The notes below the pieces were generated by a model. The model did not search any database and was not told the DNA's origin. It saw only the letters and a program-made list of their open reading frames with translations. This document shows, piece by piece, positions 38,009 to 47,666 of a stretch of DNA of 64,000 bases. The DNA is from Gemmatimonadota bacterium (GTDB taxonomy: Bacteria > ARS69): contig JASLLL010000012.1 of assembly GCA_030747075.1 (NCBI GenBank), positions 1-64,000 on the forward strand. The letters run 5' to 3'. Made by a program: the position numbers and the translations under genes. Within the stretch, counting starts at the first letter, position 1. Each line of letters starts with the position of its first letter.

Positions 38009-40144
38009 CTACGGTCCCGTCAGGACGACGCGCGCGCCACTCACCTGCCCGTCCGACGACAGCCTAAGGTAGTACACGCCCGGAGGCGGCCCGCCGGACG
38101 CAATCGACGGCACGCTCCAGACGGCGTTGTGCGGGCCCGGATCCTGAACGCTGTGAACCAGTGTCTTCACCTCGCGCCCGTGAACATCATGCACGCTCAG
38201 CCGCGTGGGTGACGGCGACGGGAGAAGGTACTGAACGGTGATCGCCCCTCGACCCGGGTTCGGAAATGCCCGCGTCACGCGAACCGGTTCCTCCCGCCAC
38301 CTGCGATCCACCTCTTCCTCTTCGGACGGGGGAAGGAGCCCGGGTGCCTGATTGCCCGAACTCAGGAATCCGACCAGCGCAATCAACGCCGTCTGCAGGT
38401 TCACCGCCGGTTCGTTCAGCGTGTAGTTCCCGCGGTTCGCGTACGCCGGATCGGCGATGTCCTGATAGCATCGACCCGGGTACGAGGAGATATGCCAGTT
38501 GTCGGCCTGATTCGGCCCGCCGACCAGTTGCCCGGGAACGGGAGCGCAGTCTTCATCGTCTACCGCCACATACCCTGCCGCGAAGTTCCACGCACCATGG
38601 GCGTGCAGCACCGGGCGCGTCCCGACGCCCGTCATGTAGCACTTGCCCATCGGGTTTCGCCCCAGAATGTAGTGAAGCTGGTCGGACGCGGCCTCCCGGT
38701 GGCTTTCGTTCCCCGTGTATCGCCAGGCCTGAATCTGCGCCCATGCATAGCGAAGCACCACGCCTGTGAATCCCCAGTAGTAGTCGCCGTATCCGGGAGA
38801 GGCCTTCGCGACGCAGCCGTAACCGTCCTGAAGCGACCGGTTCGTCCAGACCTCTGCATTGAACCGCGTCGTCTGTTCGATACCGCCCCACGATCCGCCG
38901 ACCACATCCGGGTCCGCGCCGGGAGCATCGTGGTAACTGAACGCACCGAGGTTGGCGACAGCCGCCCACGAATCCGGGTAGATGACGCGATCGACGCCCC
39001 CGGAGGTCCACCACTCGTCCACCGCTTCTCGTGCGGCACTCCACCGCGTAAGCCGGAAGATCTCCGCCGCGGCCCAGAACCGGCGCTCCGTCTCGCTGCC
39101 GAGAATGTACTCCGCCCCCTCGTGCCCGAAGCGATTCGCAAACCCTCCGACAGGAACGCGATCCTCATGCGTGAGAAGCCATCCCCATGCGGAGGCCGCG
39201 CTCGTACTGCACGCTGCGGCGAAGTCGCGATCCTGAACCCGATAGACGCGCGCCGCCAGCGCCATGGCCGCGCAGTGGATGGCCGTGGCGTCGCTGGAGA
39301 TGGCGGTGTGGTAACGATGCTCTTCGTCGAGGTGCGGAACCGCTTCTCCCGTGTACCCCGCCACGGATTCGCGGTGCCGAACCGACCCGTCGATTCCCTG
39401 CATCCGAAGCATCCATTCCAGCGACCACCGCGCCTCATCGAGAATGTCGGGAATGCCGTTGCCGCTTTCGGGAATGCCGCAGTCGTCGTGCCGGTACAGC
39501 GACGGATACTGCTCATACGCCTGAAGCAGGATCCCCACCGCGTATCCGTTGTTCGTGGAGTACTTGCCGTAGTTCCCCGCATCGTGCCAGCCGCCGCGCG
39601 TGTCGACAAATCCGGCCGGGTTCGAGCTCGTCGTGCTCCAGTGATACGATGCGGCCGAAGGACCCGCGGCGTGGCACTCGTCATGCTGCCATTGCCCGCC
39701 GTAGATCGGGCCGATGGCCGTACCGCACCGCTGGTAGTAGAGGCCCTGAACGGCAATCCGAAACAGCCGGTCGTAAATGTCATCGGAGATCAGGAAGGGA
39801 GGAGAGTCCCCGACACGCGGAACGCGAAGGTAGTACCAGCCCCCCTCCGTCAGCGCGGAGAAGTCCGCCTCCCAGACATCCTGTCCACTCGCGGGGTCCG
39901 CGGCCCTTCGAAGCTGAAGCGGGCCGGAGAAGACCACCTCATGGCTCGCATGCCGCCGCACTTCGAACCCATCGCCGGAGACCGGAACGGCGGCCCACTT
40001 GCGCCCTTCGGTCAGGAAGCCGAACTGGTTCAGGTGCACAGGCCCCTGGCCCGCGTGCGTGCATCGGGGAGTGGCCGCAGGGATCACCGCGCAGAACACG
40101 GCAAGAAGCGCCACAAACGAGGGGTTTCGTCCGGATCGTCTCAT
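38009..40144 (-). CDS. Secreted glycoside hydrolase family 9 (endoglucanase-type) with FlgD-type C-terminus
   Basis: This 711-residue enzyme has a signal peptide, a CelD-type N-terminal Ig domain (HLNQFGFLTEGRKWAAV, WYYLRVP), and the GH9 catalytic barrel: GGWHDAGNYGKYSTNN (nucleophile-activating Asp near 187), YILGRNPMGKCYMTGVG, GGPN with YPGRCYQD, and NYTLNEPAVNLQTAL with the acid Glu near 578. The last 85 residues are the FlgD-Ig-like module (AFPNPGRG, VHGREVKTL, PGVYYLRL). It should hydrolyse beta-1,4-glucan or a related polysaccharide outside the cell. Two paralogous BNR-propeller proteins flank it on the same strand, suggesting one polysaccharide-use locus. Confidence 0.9.
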   Translation of the reverse strand: MRRSGRNPSFVALLAVFCAVIPAATPRCTHAGQGPVHLNQFGFLTEGRKWAAVPVSGDGFEVRRHASHEVVFSGPLQLRRAADPASGQDVWEADFSALTEGGWYYLRVPRVGDSPPFLISDDIYDRLFRIAVQGLYYQRCGTAIGPIYGGQWQHDECHAAGPSAASYHWSTTSSNPAGFVDTRGGWHDAGNYGKYSTNNGYAVGILLQAYEQYPSLYRHDDCGIPESGNGIPDILDEARWSLEWMLRMQGIDGSVRHRESVAGYTGEAVPHLDEEHRYHTAISSDATAIHCAAMALAARVYRVQDRDFAAACSTSAASAWGWLLTHEDRVPVGGFANRFGHEGAEYILGSETERRFWAAAEIFRLTRWSAAREAVDEWWTSGGVDRVIYPDSWAAVANLGAFSYHDAPGADPDVVGGSWGGIEQTTRFNAEVWTNRSLQDGYGCVAKASPGYGDYYWGFTGVVLRYAWAQIQAWRYTGNESHREAASDQLHYILGRNPMGKCYMTGVGTRPVLHAHGAWNFAAGYVAVDDEDCAPVPGQLVGGPNQADNWHISSYPGRCYQDIADPAYANRGNYTLNEPAVNLQTALIALVGFLSSGNQAPGLLPPSEEEEVDRRWREEPVRVTRAFPNPGRGAITVQYLLPSPSPTRLSVHDVHGREVKTLVHSVQDPGPHNAVWSVPSIASGGPPPGVYYLRLSSDGQVSGARVVLTGP

Positions 40145-40182
40145 GCCCTGGGCATCGGCAGAAAACGCCGTCTGGTGAAGAC

Positions 40183-40216
40183 CGGGGTCCGGGGAGCCGT
40201 CTTGCCCCGAACCCCG
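40183..40216 (-). terminator. Stem-loop downstream of BNR paralogue 2
   Basis: CGGGGTCCGGGG (40183-40194) pairs with CCCCGAACCCCG (40205-40216) with one mismatch and a 10-nt loop, just past the 40248 gene's stop in its reading direction. It is strong but lacks a T-run. Confidence 0.45.
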
Positions 40217-40247
40217 TCATCCCACCCGCTGAGGACGCGCAGTCCGC

Positions 40248-42785
40248 CTACCGCGCCAGAACGATCTTCCGCGTGGTCTGCTTCGCTCCGGCCTTCAAGA
40301 CCGCGAAATAGACGCCGGACGGCGCGTCATCCGTCAGCCAGGAGGCGGTACGGACGATTCCGTCCCCGGAAGCGTGTTCTGCAATGCGAGCCTGCCGTCG
40401 TCCCGCCACATCCACAATCTCCAGCGTGACGCTCCCGTCGTGCCATGCCGCATACCGAAGCCGCGCCTCGGAAGTCGCGGGGTTCGGCCGGGGCGAATCC
40501 AGCAGAAGCCCCCCGACACCCTGCGGCGAGGTGACGGACACATCGGTGACACTGGGCGAAGTGATGTCCACTTCCCACATTCCGCGCCCGTGCGTGCCCG
40601 CAACCAGTTTCCGCGCGGCGTCTTCGATCTCCAGATCGACGATCTTGGCGGACACAAGCCCCGAGTGGCAGGGAATCCAGTTCACTCCGGCATTGCTCGT
40701 TTCCCAGACGCCCAAGTCGGTTCCGATGAACCAGATGTCCGGGTTCTGCGGGTCTACGGCAATGGCGTTCGCGGGCACATCCGGGAAGTCGCCGGTGACA
40801 TTCTGCCAGCTCACTCCCATGTCCGTCGTGCGCGCCACATGCGCCATCCCTCCCCCGTAGCCCGAGAACGCGACAAAGGCCCCGTTCGCGTCTGTCGGGT
40901 GCGACAGGATCTTCGTGGCGCCTCCCGTGGAGAACCCCCAATCGGAGGTCTGCGTCCAGGTGCCGCCATCATCGGTGGTGACCCAGGGTGCCCCTCCTCC
41001 GACCGTCCACACGACATTCCCGTCCACCGGACTGATCGAGATCCAGACCGCGGTCTGGTCGCCCACCTTGGTCCACGGGTTTCCTCCCGCCGTGGTACGG
41101 AAGATCCCGTCGGCGCTCGAAGTGTACAGATGGTTGGCGGTGTTCTGATCCATGTCGACCGGCGTCACCCACGGCCCGTCTCCCGAGATGCCGTTGTTGA
41201 TCGTCGACCAGCTGCTGCCGCCGTTTTGCGTCTTCCGGTGATCTCCGAAGTAGAGTTCGCCGTAGATCACATTGGGAGCCGTCGGCTTGATGTTGCACAC
41301 CATTCCGTCTCCGCCGAGGCCGTTGCTCCAGTTCACCGTGCCGTTCCAGATGTCCGTTCCGTTGTCCTGCGTCCCTCCGGCCGCACGCGAAGGATCCGAC
41401 TGGGAGACGCAGATGTCGTAGAACTGATAGGTCACAAGACCGGTGTTTCGATCGCTCCACGACGCGCCGTCGGTGGTGGACTCCCACACGCCCCCATCCG
41501 AGCCGACAAAGACATTGTTGTCGCTCCCGGGCCGGTAGGCGATCGCATGATGGTCCACATGAACCTGGTTCCCGATCTGGGAGAACGAAGTCCCGCCGTT
41601 CACGGATCGGTAGAGGGCCACCCCTCCGACGATGATGTGTTCCGCATCATTCGGATCCGCCTGAATGGTGTTGTTGTACCACCCCTGCGTTCCGTAGATG
41701 TTGGGACTGCTCGCGCGGAGCTGCCAGGTGGCGCCGTCATCCGTGCTCCGGTAGATCCCGAGAAGCCCGTTCGATGTCTTGTCCGCAAACCCCGCATAGA
41801 TGGTGCCGGGAGCATCCGGCGTCACGGAGAGCCGGGTCTTCCCGACCAGCCAGGAACTGGGCTGCCCCGTGCCTGCCTTCGCCCAGGTGAGGCCTTCGTC
41901 GGTGGAGACCTTGACATTGTTCCCGGACCCGCCCGACCCCTTGACCGTGTACACGCGATCGGAGTCTCCGGGCTTCCACTTCACATCGTAGTAGTCGTCT
42001 CCGTCCTTCACGAGATCCCAGTTGTCCCCGTCATCGGTGGATCTCCAGAGGCCGTTCGTCGCCCCGGCGAGAATGGCGGTGCCGCCGTTCGGGTTCGCCT
42101 CGATGATGTGAAACCCGCGGCCTCCAACGACCGCCTGCGTCAGCGAAGTCGCCGCCCAGGTGTAACCCCCGTCGGTGGACTTCAGCAGGCCGACGCCGTC
42201 GATCCGGTCTATGTTCCAGGTGGGTTCGCCCGTCCCGATCAGCACCACGCTTGAGTCCCACGGGAGAACCGCCACCGCGCCGACCGCCGACGACGGGAGT
42301 TCATCTCCGACGGAAGTCCAGGTGGCTCCCCCGTTCGCGCTTCTCCAGATCCCGCCCCCGGCGGCCGCTGCGAAGAGGGTGTTGGAGTTGTTCGGGTCGA
42401 ACTCCAGGTCCAGTATCCGCCCGGACAGATTCTCAGGCCCCCGGCAGAACCAGCTGGCTCTCGTGGACACAGCCCCGGACTCGAGCAGGTCCATCGTGTA
42501 TTCCCATGCACGGAGGCGCGCGCCCAGTGGAACCTCCTGACCGTTGATCATGCGCTGCTCGTAGAACCACTTGAAGCGGTTGTACGGTTTCCAGCCACTC
42601 CCCCGGGTGTCCTTCAGGTCGGGGTGGGCTTCATAAAACGCCGCTTTCCCGGAAAGCCAGGCGGTCATCTCCGCAGGAGACCCGCTCGGGGCCGATTCGC
42701 TCGAAACGGCGATGGCGAAGAGAAGAACAGAAGCCGCGAACAGCACCGGAAGAACGGTGCGCACATCGAAAACTCTGCTACGCAT
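40248..42785 (-). CDS. Secreted BNR/sortilin-type propeller protein with FlgD-type C-terminus (paralogue 2)
   Basis: The 845-residue protein starts at ATG 42785 (AGGGG, 7-nt spacing) and has a signal peptide (VLPVLFAASVLLFAIAVSS). It is a close paralogue of the 35239 protein over its full length. The shared blocks GSGWKPYNRFKWF, FDPN, KAGTGQPSSWLVGKT, GWYNNTI, HVDHHAIAYRPG, GSDGGVWES, NTGLVTYQFYDICVSQ and GGTQDNGTD keep the same order. Asp-box strands repeat throughout, and the tail is FlgD-like (SPRPNPA, GVYFAVLKAG). The pair looks like an old duplication around the GH9 gene. Binding or exo-acting carbohydrate hydrolysis are both possible. Confidence 0.85.
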   Translation of the reverse strand: MRSRVFDVRTVLPVLFAASVLLFAIAVSSESAPSGSPAEMTAWLSGKAAFYEAHPDLKDTRGSGWKPYNRFKWFYEQRMINGQEVPLGARLRAWEYTMDLLESGAVSTRASWFCRGPENLSGRILDLEFDPNNSNTLFAAAAGGGIWRSANGGATWTSVGDELPSSAVGAVAVLPWDSSVVLIGTGEPTWNIDRIDGVGLLKSTDGGYTWAATSLTQAVVGGRGFHIIEANPNGGTAILAGATNGLWRSTDDGDNWDLVKDGDDYYDVKWKPGDSDRVYTVKGSGGSGNNVKVSTDEGLTWAKAGTGQPSSWLVGKTRLSVTPDAPGTIYAGFADKTSNGLLGIYRSTDDGATWQLRASSPNIYGTQGWYNNTIQADPNDAEHIIVGGVALYRSVNGGTSFSQIGNQVHVDHHAIAYRPGSDNNVFVGSDGGVWESTTDGASWSDRNTGLVTYQFYDICVSQSDPSRAAGGTQDNGTDIWNGTVNWSNGLGGDGMVCNIKPTAPNVIYGELYFGDHRKTQNGGSSWSTINNGISGDGPWVTPVDMDQNTANHLYTSSADGIFRTTAGGNPWTKVGDQTAVWISISPVDGNVVWTVGGGAPWVTTDDGGTWTQTSDWGFSTGGATKILSHPTDANGAFVAFSGYGGGMAHVARTTDMGVSWQNVTGDFPDVPANAIAVDPQNPDIWFIGTDLGVWETSNAGVNWIPCHSGLVSAKIVDLEIEDAARKLVAGTHGRGMWEVDITSPSVTDVSVTSPQGVGGLLLDSPRPNPATSEARLRYAAWHDGSVTLEIVDVAGRRQARIAEHASGDGIVRTASWLTDDAPSGVYFAVLKAGAKQTTRKIVLAR

Positions 42786-42829
42786 GTCAGACCCCTTTCG
42801 GGGGGAAAGGCGGTTTCGGAAAGGGGGAA

Positions 42830-42845
42830 GTGGAGCAGGCTCCAC
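42830..42845 (-). terminator. Candidate terminator of the pepF-greA operon
   Basis: GTGGAG-CAGG-CTCCAC forms a 6-bp stem with a 4-nt loop. On the minus strand it is followed by TTCCCCCTTTCC, a partly T-rich tract, 44 nt past the GreA-type gene's stop. Confidence 0.5.
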
Positions 42846-42888
42846 TCTACCACGAGTGGAACCCCTCATCCACTAAGCCGACAGGGGC

Positions 42889-44970
42889 CTATGACAGCTG
42901 GGAAGCCACCCGGATCGATTCCACCCGGTACGACTTCTCCTCCAGGTCGACCCCTTCTCCGGTCGCCGTGCCCAGAAGGCCCAGCGCCAGATCCGAAAGG
43001 TGCGAGAAGACGCGCGCGTCGGGGTCGGAGTCCCACGGGCCGAGGATGGTCACCTCGATGGAATCTCCGCCGTCTGTCGGTGCCAGCGTCGCGGTCGTAC
43101 CCACTGCGATGCTCCCGACATCCACGGACGATCGGTCGATCACCCGCACACGGCGAAGATCCCGATCCAACTGAGCGGCGCGCGTGTTGAGAAGTTCGTG
43201 CTTCTGCCGGGCGGCATGGTATTCGAAGTTCTCGCGAAGATCCCCCTCTTCCCGCGCAATCCGAATGGCCTCCGCGTTCTGCGGAATCTGCACCTTCACC
43301 AGGTCGTCCAGTTCCGCACGCTTCGCTTCCACCGCCTCCATCGTTGCATGGAAGGAGTCCTCCGACTTCCGCTTCCGAATGTCCGGATACGCACGGAAGA
43401 TCTTCCGCCTGAGCGTCGTCTTCCGGTGATCCTCCAGCCCGCCCGCGGAATCCAGTGTCGACAGCAGGCGGTCCGCCTCCGCACGCCCGCCCATGTCGAA
43501 GACGGCGAACGCCAGCCCGTCTTCCTCAAAGTGTTCCCGAAGCGGCGTTCGCAGCGTCTTGAACTCGGGCAGTTCCAGCGCATCGAGAATCCGCGAGATC
43601 AGTCCCAGCGTCGCCCTGCTCTTCAGCTCATCGCGAGCCAGGACCTGTCGCGTTACCCATACGAACCCGTGCGGCCTCCGGCGCGGCACCGCCAGCGCGT
43701 CCGCGACGAGCCGGTCCGCACTGCCCTCCGGACCCTCCGTGAGAAGTTCGTCATAGAGCGCACTCATGAGGCGATAGTCCGTCTCCGCAAAGAAGAGCGT
43801 GCGATGAAGCGTGGGCCAGTCGTCGGGACAGATCTTGCGAATCCGGCGATGGAATGCCTCTCGATGTCTCCGGTCCGGCAGGGACGACAGGATCTCCGGT
43901 CCGTCTTCCCGTGCGAGGATCGACTCCAGAGGAAAGACCGCCTCGTGGTCCGACGCAAGCTCCTCAAGAAGACAGTCCATCTCCAGAGACTCGCGGGAGA
44001 GTTCGTCCGAACACCGGCTCAGATCTTCGCGCAGCCCCGCAATCAGGACATCCTTCACCCGGCCGCCGCGCCTCGCATGCTTCCTGGCCAGTTCCACACG
44101 AACGGCAAGCGGCGCCCCCTCAAACTCCACGAGGATCGCGTCTTCCGCCGCATCGGGCGAATGGCTCCACGCGAAGGCGTTCTTCCGGCCCCGCGCGGGC
44201 AACAGTTGCGGGTGCTTTCGCGCGCGTGCCCACCACGAAGTCCACTTCGCGCCTTCCACCACTCCCGTCAGGCATTCGCGAATCTCCCCGGCCGACAGCG
44301 GACGATGGAAGACAGCGAATACTTCGCGGAGGATTTCGCCGGGGTCCGCCTTGGCCAGTTCACGAATGCGGTCCGGATCCGACAGCCGTTCCATCATGAA
44401 GTGGTTCTCGGGAATGTGCGTGATGAGACGCTTGGCTTCGTCCGCGCGCGCCACGAGGCTTCCGCCCTTCTCGAAGCGGACCGTGACCTTCTGGAGACCG
44501 AGGTTGGTGGCGACCACCTTCCCGAGTCCCTTCCCGAACAGGAAGAACCCCGCGTCCCTTTCGAAGCGAAGCCAGTCCCGTAGATTCGTGAAGACGCGCA
44601 CGGGATCCGTCGCCTCCTCCAGCGCGAACAGCTCCAGCACCTCCTCCAGATCCTCCCGGTCGGCGTGCCGGGCGCGCAGGATCTCGATCGTCTTCGTGCG
44701 GAGTCCCTGATCCTGCGGCGACAGCCTGACCCCCTCGGCAAGGGCATCCAGCGCATCCTTCCACAGCTGCTTCTCCGCCAGCGCGTCCGCCCGGAGCGCG
44801 ATCAGTTCCGCCATCTTCGCCCGGGTCTTCGCCGCGCACATTCCCCGCGCGACCTCCACGAACCACTCGGTGTCCTCCGGATTCGACTCCAGCCGGGAAA
44901 ACCACTCGTTCTCGATCTCGTCGATTCGCTTCCTCTTGATCAGCCGAAGAAGCTCGGTGTCCAGTTCCAC
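42889..44970 (-). CDS. Very large GreA-type transcript-cleavage factor with helical N-terminal extension
   Basis: The protein has 693 residues from GTG 44970, chosen because GGGAGG lies just before it. An ATG 18 bases upstream (44988) would place that site inside the gene. Residues about 555-693 are a complete GreA: coiled coil with IAREEGDLRENFEYHAARQK (the acidic tip acts at the RNA polymerase active site), then the FKBP-like domain with VEVTILGPWDSD and SDLALGLLGTATGE. The first 540 residues are helical, TPR-like and unrecognised. A similar giant GreA is known from chlamydiae. Normal GreA has about 158 residues. The gene lies 24 nt downstream of pepF and is probably co-transcribed. Confidence 0.85.
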   Translation of the reverse strand: MELDTELLRLIKRKRIDEIENEWFSRLESNPEDTEWFVEVARGMCAAKTRAKMAELIALRADALAEKQLWKDALDALAEGVRLSPQDQGLRTKTIEILRARHADREDLEEVLELFALEEATDPVRVFTNLRDWLRFERDAGFFLFGKGLGKVVATNLGLQKVTVRFEKGGSLVARADEAKRLITHIPENHFMMERLSDPDRIRELAKADPGEILREVFAVFHRPLSAGEIRECLTGVVEGAKWTSWWARARKHPQLLPARGRKNAFAWSHSPDAAEDAILVEFEGAPLAVRVELARKHARRGGRVKDVLIAGLREDLSRCSDELSRESLEMDCLLEELASDHEAVFPLESILAREDGPEILSSLPDRRHREAFHRRIRKICPDDWPTLHRTLFFAETDYRLMSALYDELLTEGPEGSADRLVADALAVPRRRPHGFVWVTRQVLARDELKSRATLGLISRILDALELPEFKTLRTPLREHFEEDGLAFAVFDMGGRAEADRLLSTLDSAGGLEDHRKTTLRRKIFRAYPDIRKRKSEDSFHATMEAVEAKRAELDDLVKVQIPQNAEAIRIAREEGDLRENFEYHAARQKHELLNTRAAQLDRDLRRVRVIDRSSVDVGSIAVGTTATLAPTDGGDSIEVTILGPWDSDPDARVFSHLSDLALGLLGTATGEGVDLEEKSYRVESIRVASQLS

Positions 44971-44994
44971 GGTTCCTCCCGGTAACATCGAAGC

Positions 44995-46872
44995 CTAGTT
45001 TCTGCCCGGCACGCCGTGCCGTTCCACATGCTCGTCCAGTCGGTCGAGAAGCGTTTCAAAGAGGTCCAGCGTATCCGTAACCGCTTCCGGCCCTGCCAGG
45101 TCCACCCCTGCGCGGCGCAGGGTCTCGATGGGATAGTCCGAATCTCCGGCCGCAAGAAAGTCCAGGTACGCCTGTCGCTCGGAAGGCCCTCCGGAGAGAA
45201 TCCTTCGCGACAGGGCCACGGCCGCCGAGAAGCCCGTGGCGTACTGGTAGACATAGTACCCGGTGTAGAAGTGCGGAATCCGCGACCAGGCGGCCGCCGC
45301 ACGCTCCCCAAAGGCAAGTTCAGGACCCATCATGTCGCGGTAAGCATTCCCGAACGCGCCACCGAGCGTCTCATGAGTCAGCGGGCGCCCCTCTTCCGCC
45401 ATGCAGTGAACCTCGTGTTCGAAGCGCGCGTAGATCACCTGATGGAAGACCGTCCCGCGCAACTGATCCAGATACTGGTTGAGAAGAGCAAAACGCCGGT
45501 CCGGTTCTTCCGTGGTTGCAAGGAGGTGCTCCATCAGGAGAACTTCGTTGGTGGTGGACGCGACCTCCGCAAGAAAGATGGGCGTGTGCGAATACGCATA
45601 CGGCTGCGACTCGGATGTGTAGTGATGATGCACGGCATGCCCCATCTCGTGCGCCAGCGTAAAGAGGTGGTCCAGCGTGCCCTGATAGTTCATGAGGACG
45701 AATGGGTGGGTGGCCCATGCGCCCCACGAATAGGCACCGGACCGCTTCCCGCGCGTCGGGAGTACATCCACCCAGCCGCCCCCGGAGATGCCGTGGGCCA
45801 TGGTCGCCCCGTACTCCTCTCCGAGCGGAGCCAACCCTTCGCGGAGAATGCTCCCCGCATCCTCCCAGCGAACTTCCCACGACGGCGCATCTCCCAGCGG
45901 CACAAACATGTCGTGTGGATGAAGCTCGTCGACGCCCAGCAGCCGCTTCCGCTGCGCGACATATCGATGCATGGCACCCGCGCGGCCGGCCACAGAGTCG
46001 AGAAGCGTGTGAAAAACACCTTCCGGGATGTTCGACGAATGCAGCGCCGCCGCGAGACACGACGAATACCCCCGGGCGCGCGAGTAGAAGACATCGCGCT
46101 TGACCGCCCCCCCGAGAAGGGCGGCCAGGGTGTTCCTGTGCGCCTCGTACCCACGCATCAGGCTGTTCCACGCACCCTCACGAAGAACGCGGTCCGGGTT
46201 TTCCATGAGGACGGGGTACCGCGCGGGAGTGACCTCGTGCTCCTCTCCCTCGGAGTCCGGGACGGCGTCGAACCGGAGATCGGCGTCGTTCAGCATCCCG
46301 AATGCGGAGTTCGGCACGCGCGAGAGTTCGCCGGCGGACGCCAGCAACTCTTCTTCGCGGGAGGAGAGCATGTGCTCCCGAAGCCGCACGAGGTTCTCCA
46401 GGTAGTGACGCCATGGGGAAAGTTCCTCCGCGCCGAGATAGGTCTGCAGCTGTTCATCCGGCAGCGCGAGAATCTCCGGTTCCACGAAGGCACCCGCCTC
46501 CGCCACGCGAACCGCCAGACGCGCCACCCGGTCGGCCATCCCCTGCGGCCCCGTGGCGCGGGTGTCCTCATCGCGAAGGAGGTGCGCCCAGACATACGCC
46601 GTGTCGATCGCCGACTCCAGCTCCGCCTTCCGGGAGAGGACTTCGCAAAGCGGCCCCGGACCATCGCCGAGCGTTCCCCGACATTCGCTCAGTCGTTCGG
46701 CCTCGTCAGGCAGGCGGTCCATCTCCGCCCCCCAGGCCGCCTCGTCCGCGAATATGTCCGACAGGCGCCACCGGAGCGACTCGTTCACGCCGCTTCGGTC
46801 GGGCGTCACGGCCGGCGCGGAGGGCGACGACGACGCGGAGAAAACGGATGCGATTGTTCGGGCTGGCTCCAC
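44995..46872 (-). CDS. pepF: Oligoendopeptidase F (M3 metallopeptidase)
   Basis: The product has 625 residues from GTG 46872 (AAGGAG, 9-nt spacing). A longer frame to 46965 has no ribosome site. The zinc site TLAHEMGHAVHHHY lies near residue 406 and the third ligand is in FLAEVASTTNE. RGYSSCLAAAL, GGAFGNAYRDMMGPEL and YQYATGFSAAVALS are typical of PepF. It is a cytoplasmic enzyme cleaving short peptides. No signal peptide is seen. It precedes the giant GreA-type gene, possibly a shared stress or growth-related transcript, and is divergent from the LpoB-like gene. Confidence 0.92.
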   Translation of the reverse strand: MEPARTIASVFSASSSPSAPAVTPDRSGVNESLRWRLSDIFADEAAWGAEMDRLPDEAERLSECRGTLGDGPGPLCEVLSRKAELESAIDTAYVWAHLLRDEDTRATGPQGMADRVARLAVRVAEAGAFVEPEILALPDEQLQTYLGAEELSPWRHYLENLVRLREHMLSSREEELLASAGELSRVPNSAFGMLNDADLRFDAVPDSEGEEHEVTPARYPVLMENPDRVLREGAWNSLMRGYEAHRNTLAALLGGAVKRDVFYSRARGYSSCLAAALHSSNIPEGVFHTLLDSVAGRAGAMHRYVAQRKRLLGVDELHPHDMFVPLGDAPSWEVRWEDAGSILREGLAPLGEEYGATMAHGISGGGWVDVLPTRGKRSGAYSWGAWATHPFVLMNYQGTLDHLFTLAHEMGHAVHHHYTSESQPYAYSHTPIFLAEVASTTNEVLLMEHLLATTEEPDRRFALLNQYLDQLRGTVFHQVIYARFEHEVHCMAEEGRPLTHETLGGAFGNAYRDMMGPELAFGERAAAAWSRIPHFYTGYYVYQYATGFSAAVALSRRILSGGPSERQAYLDFLAAGDSDYPIETLRRAGVDLAGPEAVTDTLDLFETLLDRLDEHVERHGVPGRN

Positions 46873-47050
46873 GAGGAGGTGCTCCTTCCGGAAATGCCGG
46901 GATGACGAAATCGGCCGCCCATTCTCCTCCAGATCGATGCCGGGTGGCAAGCCCCGCGACGACACCTGTCCGAAAAGCCCAGATAGGTGTATCGTCCGCC
47001 CCGGATCCCCCCGGCTGTCATGATCTGACCTCGCTACTCAGGAGGCCCCG

Positions 47051-47662
47051 ATGAAACCGATGAACCCTCTTCTCACGGCTGCCGTGGCAGTCGCCCTCTG
47101 CATGATTCTCCCGGGTTGCGGCGGCAAGACCGTCACTCGCCTCGATCAGGACACGGTGACGGACCTCTCCGGCCGGTGGAACGACACGGACTCCCGGATC
47201 GTGGCGGAGGAGATGATTCGCGACTGCCTCTCCCGGCCGTGGATTCGCCAGCATGTCCTGACCGAGGGCAGGATCCCCGTGATTGTCGTTGGGGCGGTGC
47301 GCAACAAGACGATGGAGCACATCCCCGTGGACACCTTCATCAAGAGTATCGAGCGGGAGTTCATCAACTCAGGAGATGTGAAGGTGGTGGCGGACGCCGG
47401 AGAGCGTGCGGACATCCGTACGGAACGCGAAGAGATGCGGGGGAATGTCACGGCAGAGACCCTCAAGCGATTCGGCCGCGAGACCGGCGCCGACTTCGTG
47501 CTGACCGGCGCCATCCAGCAGATCGTCGACGAAGAAGGCCGCCGGAAGGTCTCCTTCTATCAGACGGACCTTGAGTTGATCCATGTGGAATCCAACGAGA
47601 AGAAGTGGATCGGGACGAAGCGGATCAAGAAGGACATCGACCGGGCCCGTTTCTCGGGATAG
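47051..47662 (+). CDS. LpoB-like lipoprotein (penicillin-binding-protein activator family)
   Basis: This 203-residue protein starts at ATG 47051 with GGAGG five bases upstream and has a lipobox signal (MILPGCGGK). The family pattern is clear: WNDTDSRIVAEEMI near the start, then PVIVVGAVRNKTMEHIPVDTFI, REFINSGDVKVV, ETGADFVLTGAIQQIVD and FYQTDLELIHVESNEKKWIG. In E. coli LpoB reaches from the outer membrane to activate PBP1b. Whether this homologue does so is inference. It is followed four bases later by a COG3014-like lipoprotein gene, a pairing seen in other bacteria. Confidence 0.88.
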   Translation: MKPMNPLLTAAVAVALCMILPGCGGKTVTRLDQDTVTDLSGRWNDTDSRIVAEEMIRDCLSRPWIRQHVLTEGRIPVIVVGAVRNKTMEHIPVDTFIKSIEREFINSGDVKVVADAGERADIRTEREEMRGNVTAETLKRFGRETGADFVLTGAIQQIVDEEGRRKVSFYQTDLELIHVESNEKKWIGTKRIKKDIDRARFSG

Positions 47663-47666
47663 CCCT

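Noticed and set aside
36118-38067. Long plus-strand frames opposite the BNR and GH9 genes (also 38492-40429 and 40374-42254)
   Set aside because: They are shadows of strong GC third-position bias, antisense to proteins with clear Asp-box and GH9 motifs, and lack domain signals.
43000-46905. Long plus-strand frames opposite the GreA-type and pepF genes
   Set aside because: Antisense to a complete GreA module and an HEMGH metallopeptidase. No motifs or start sites.
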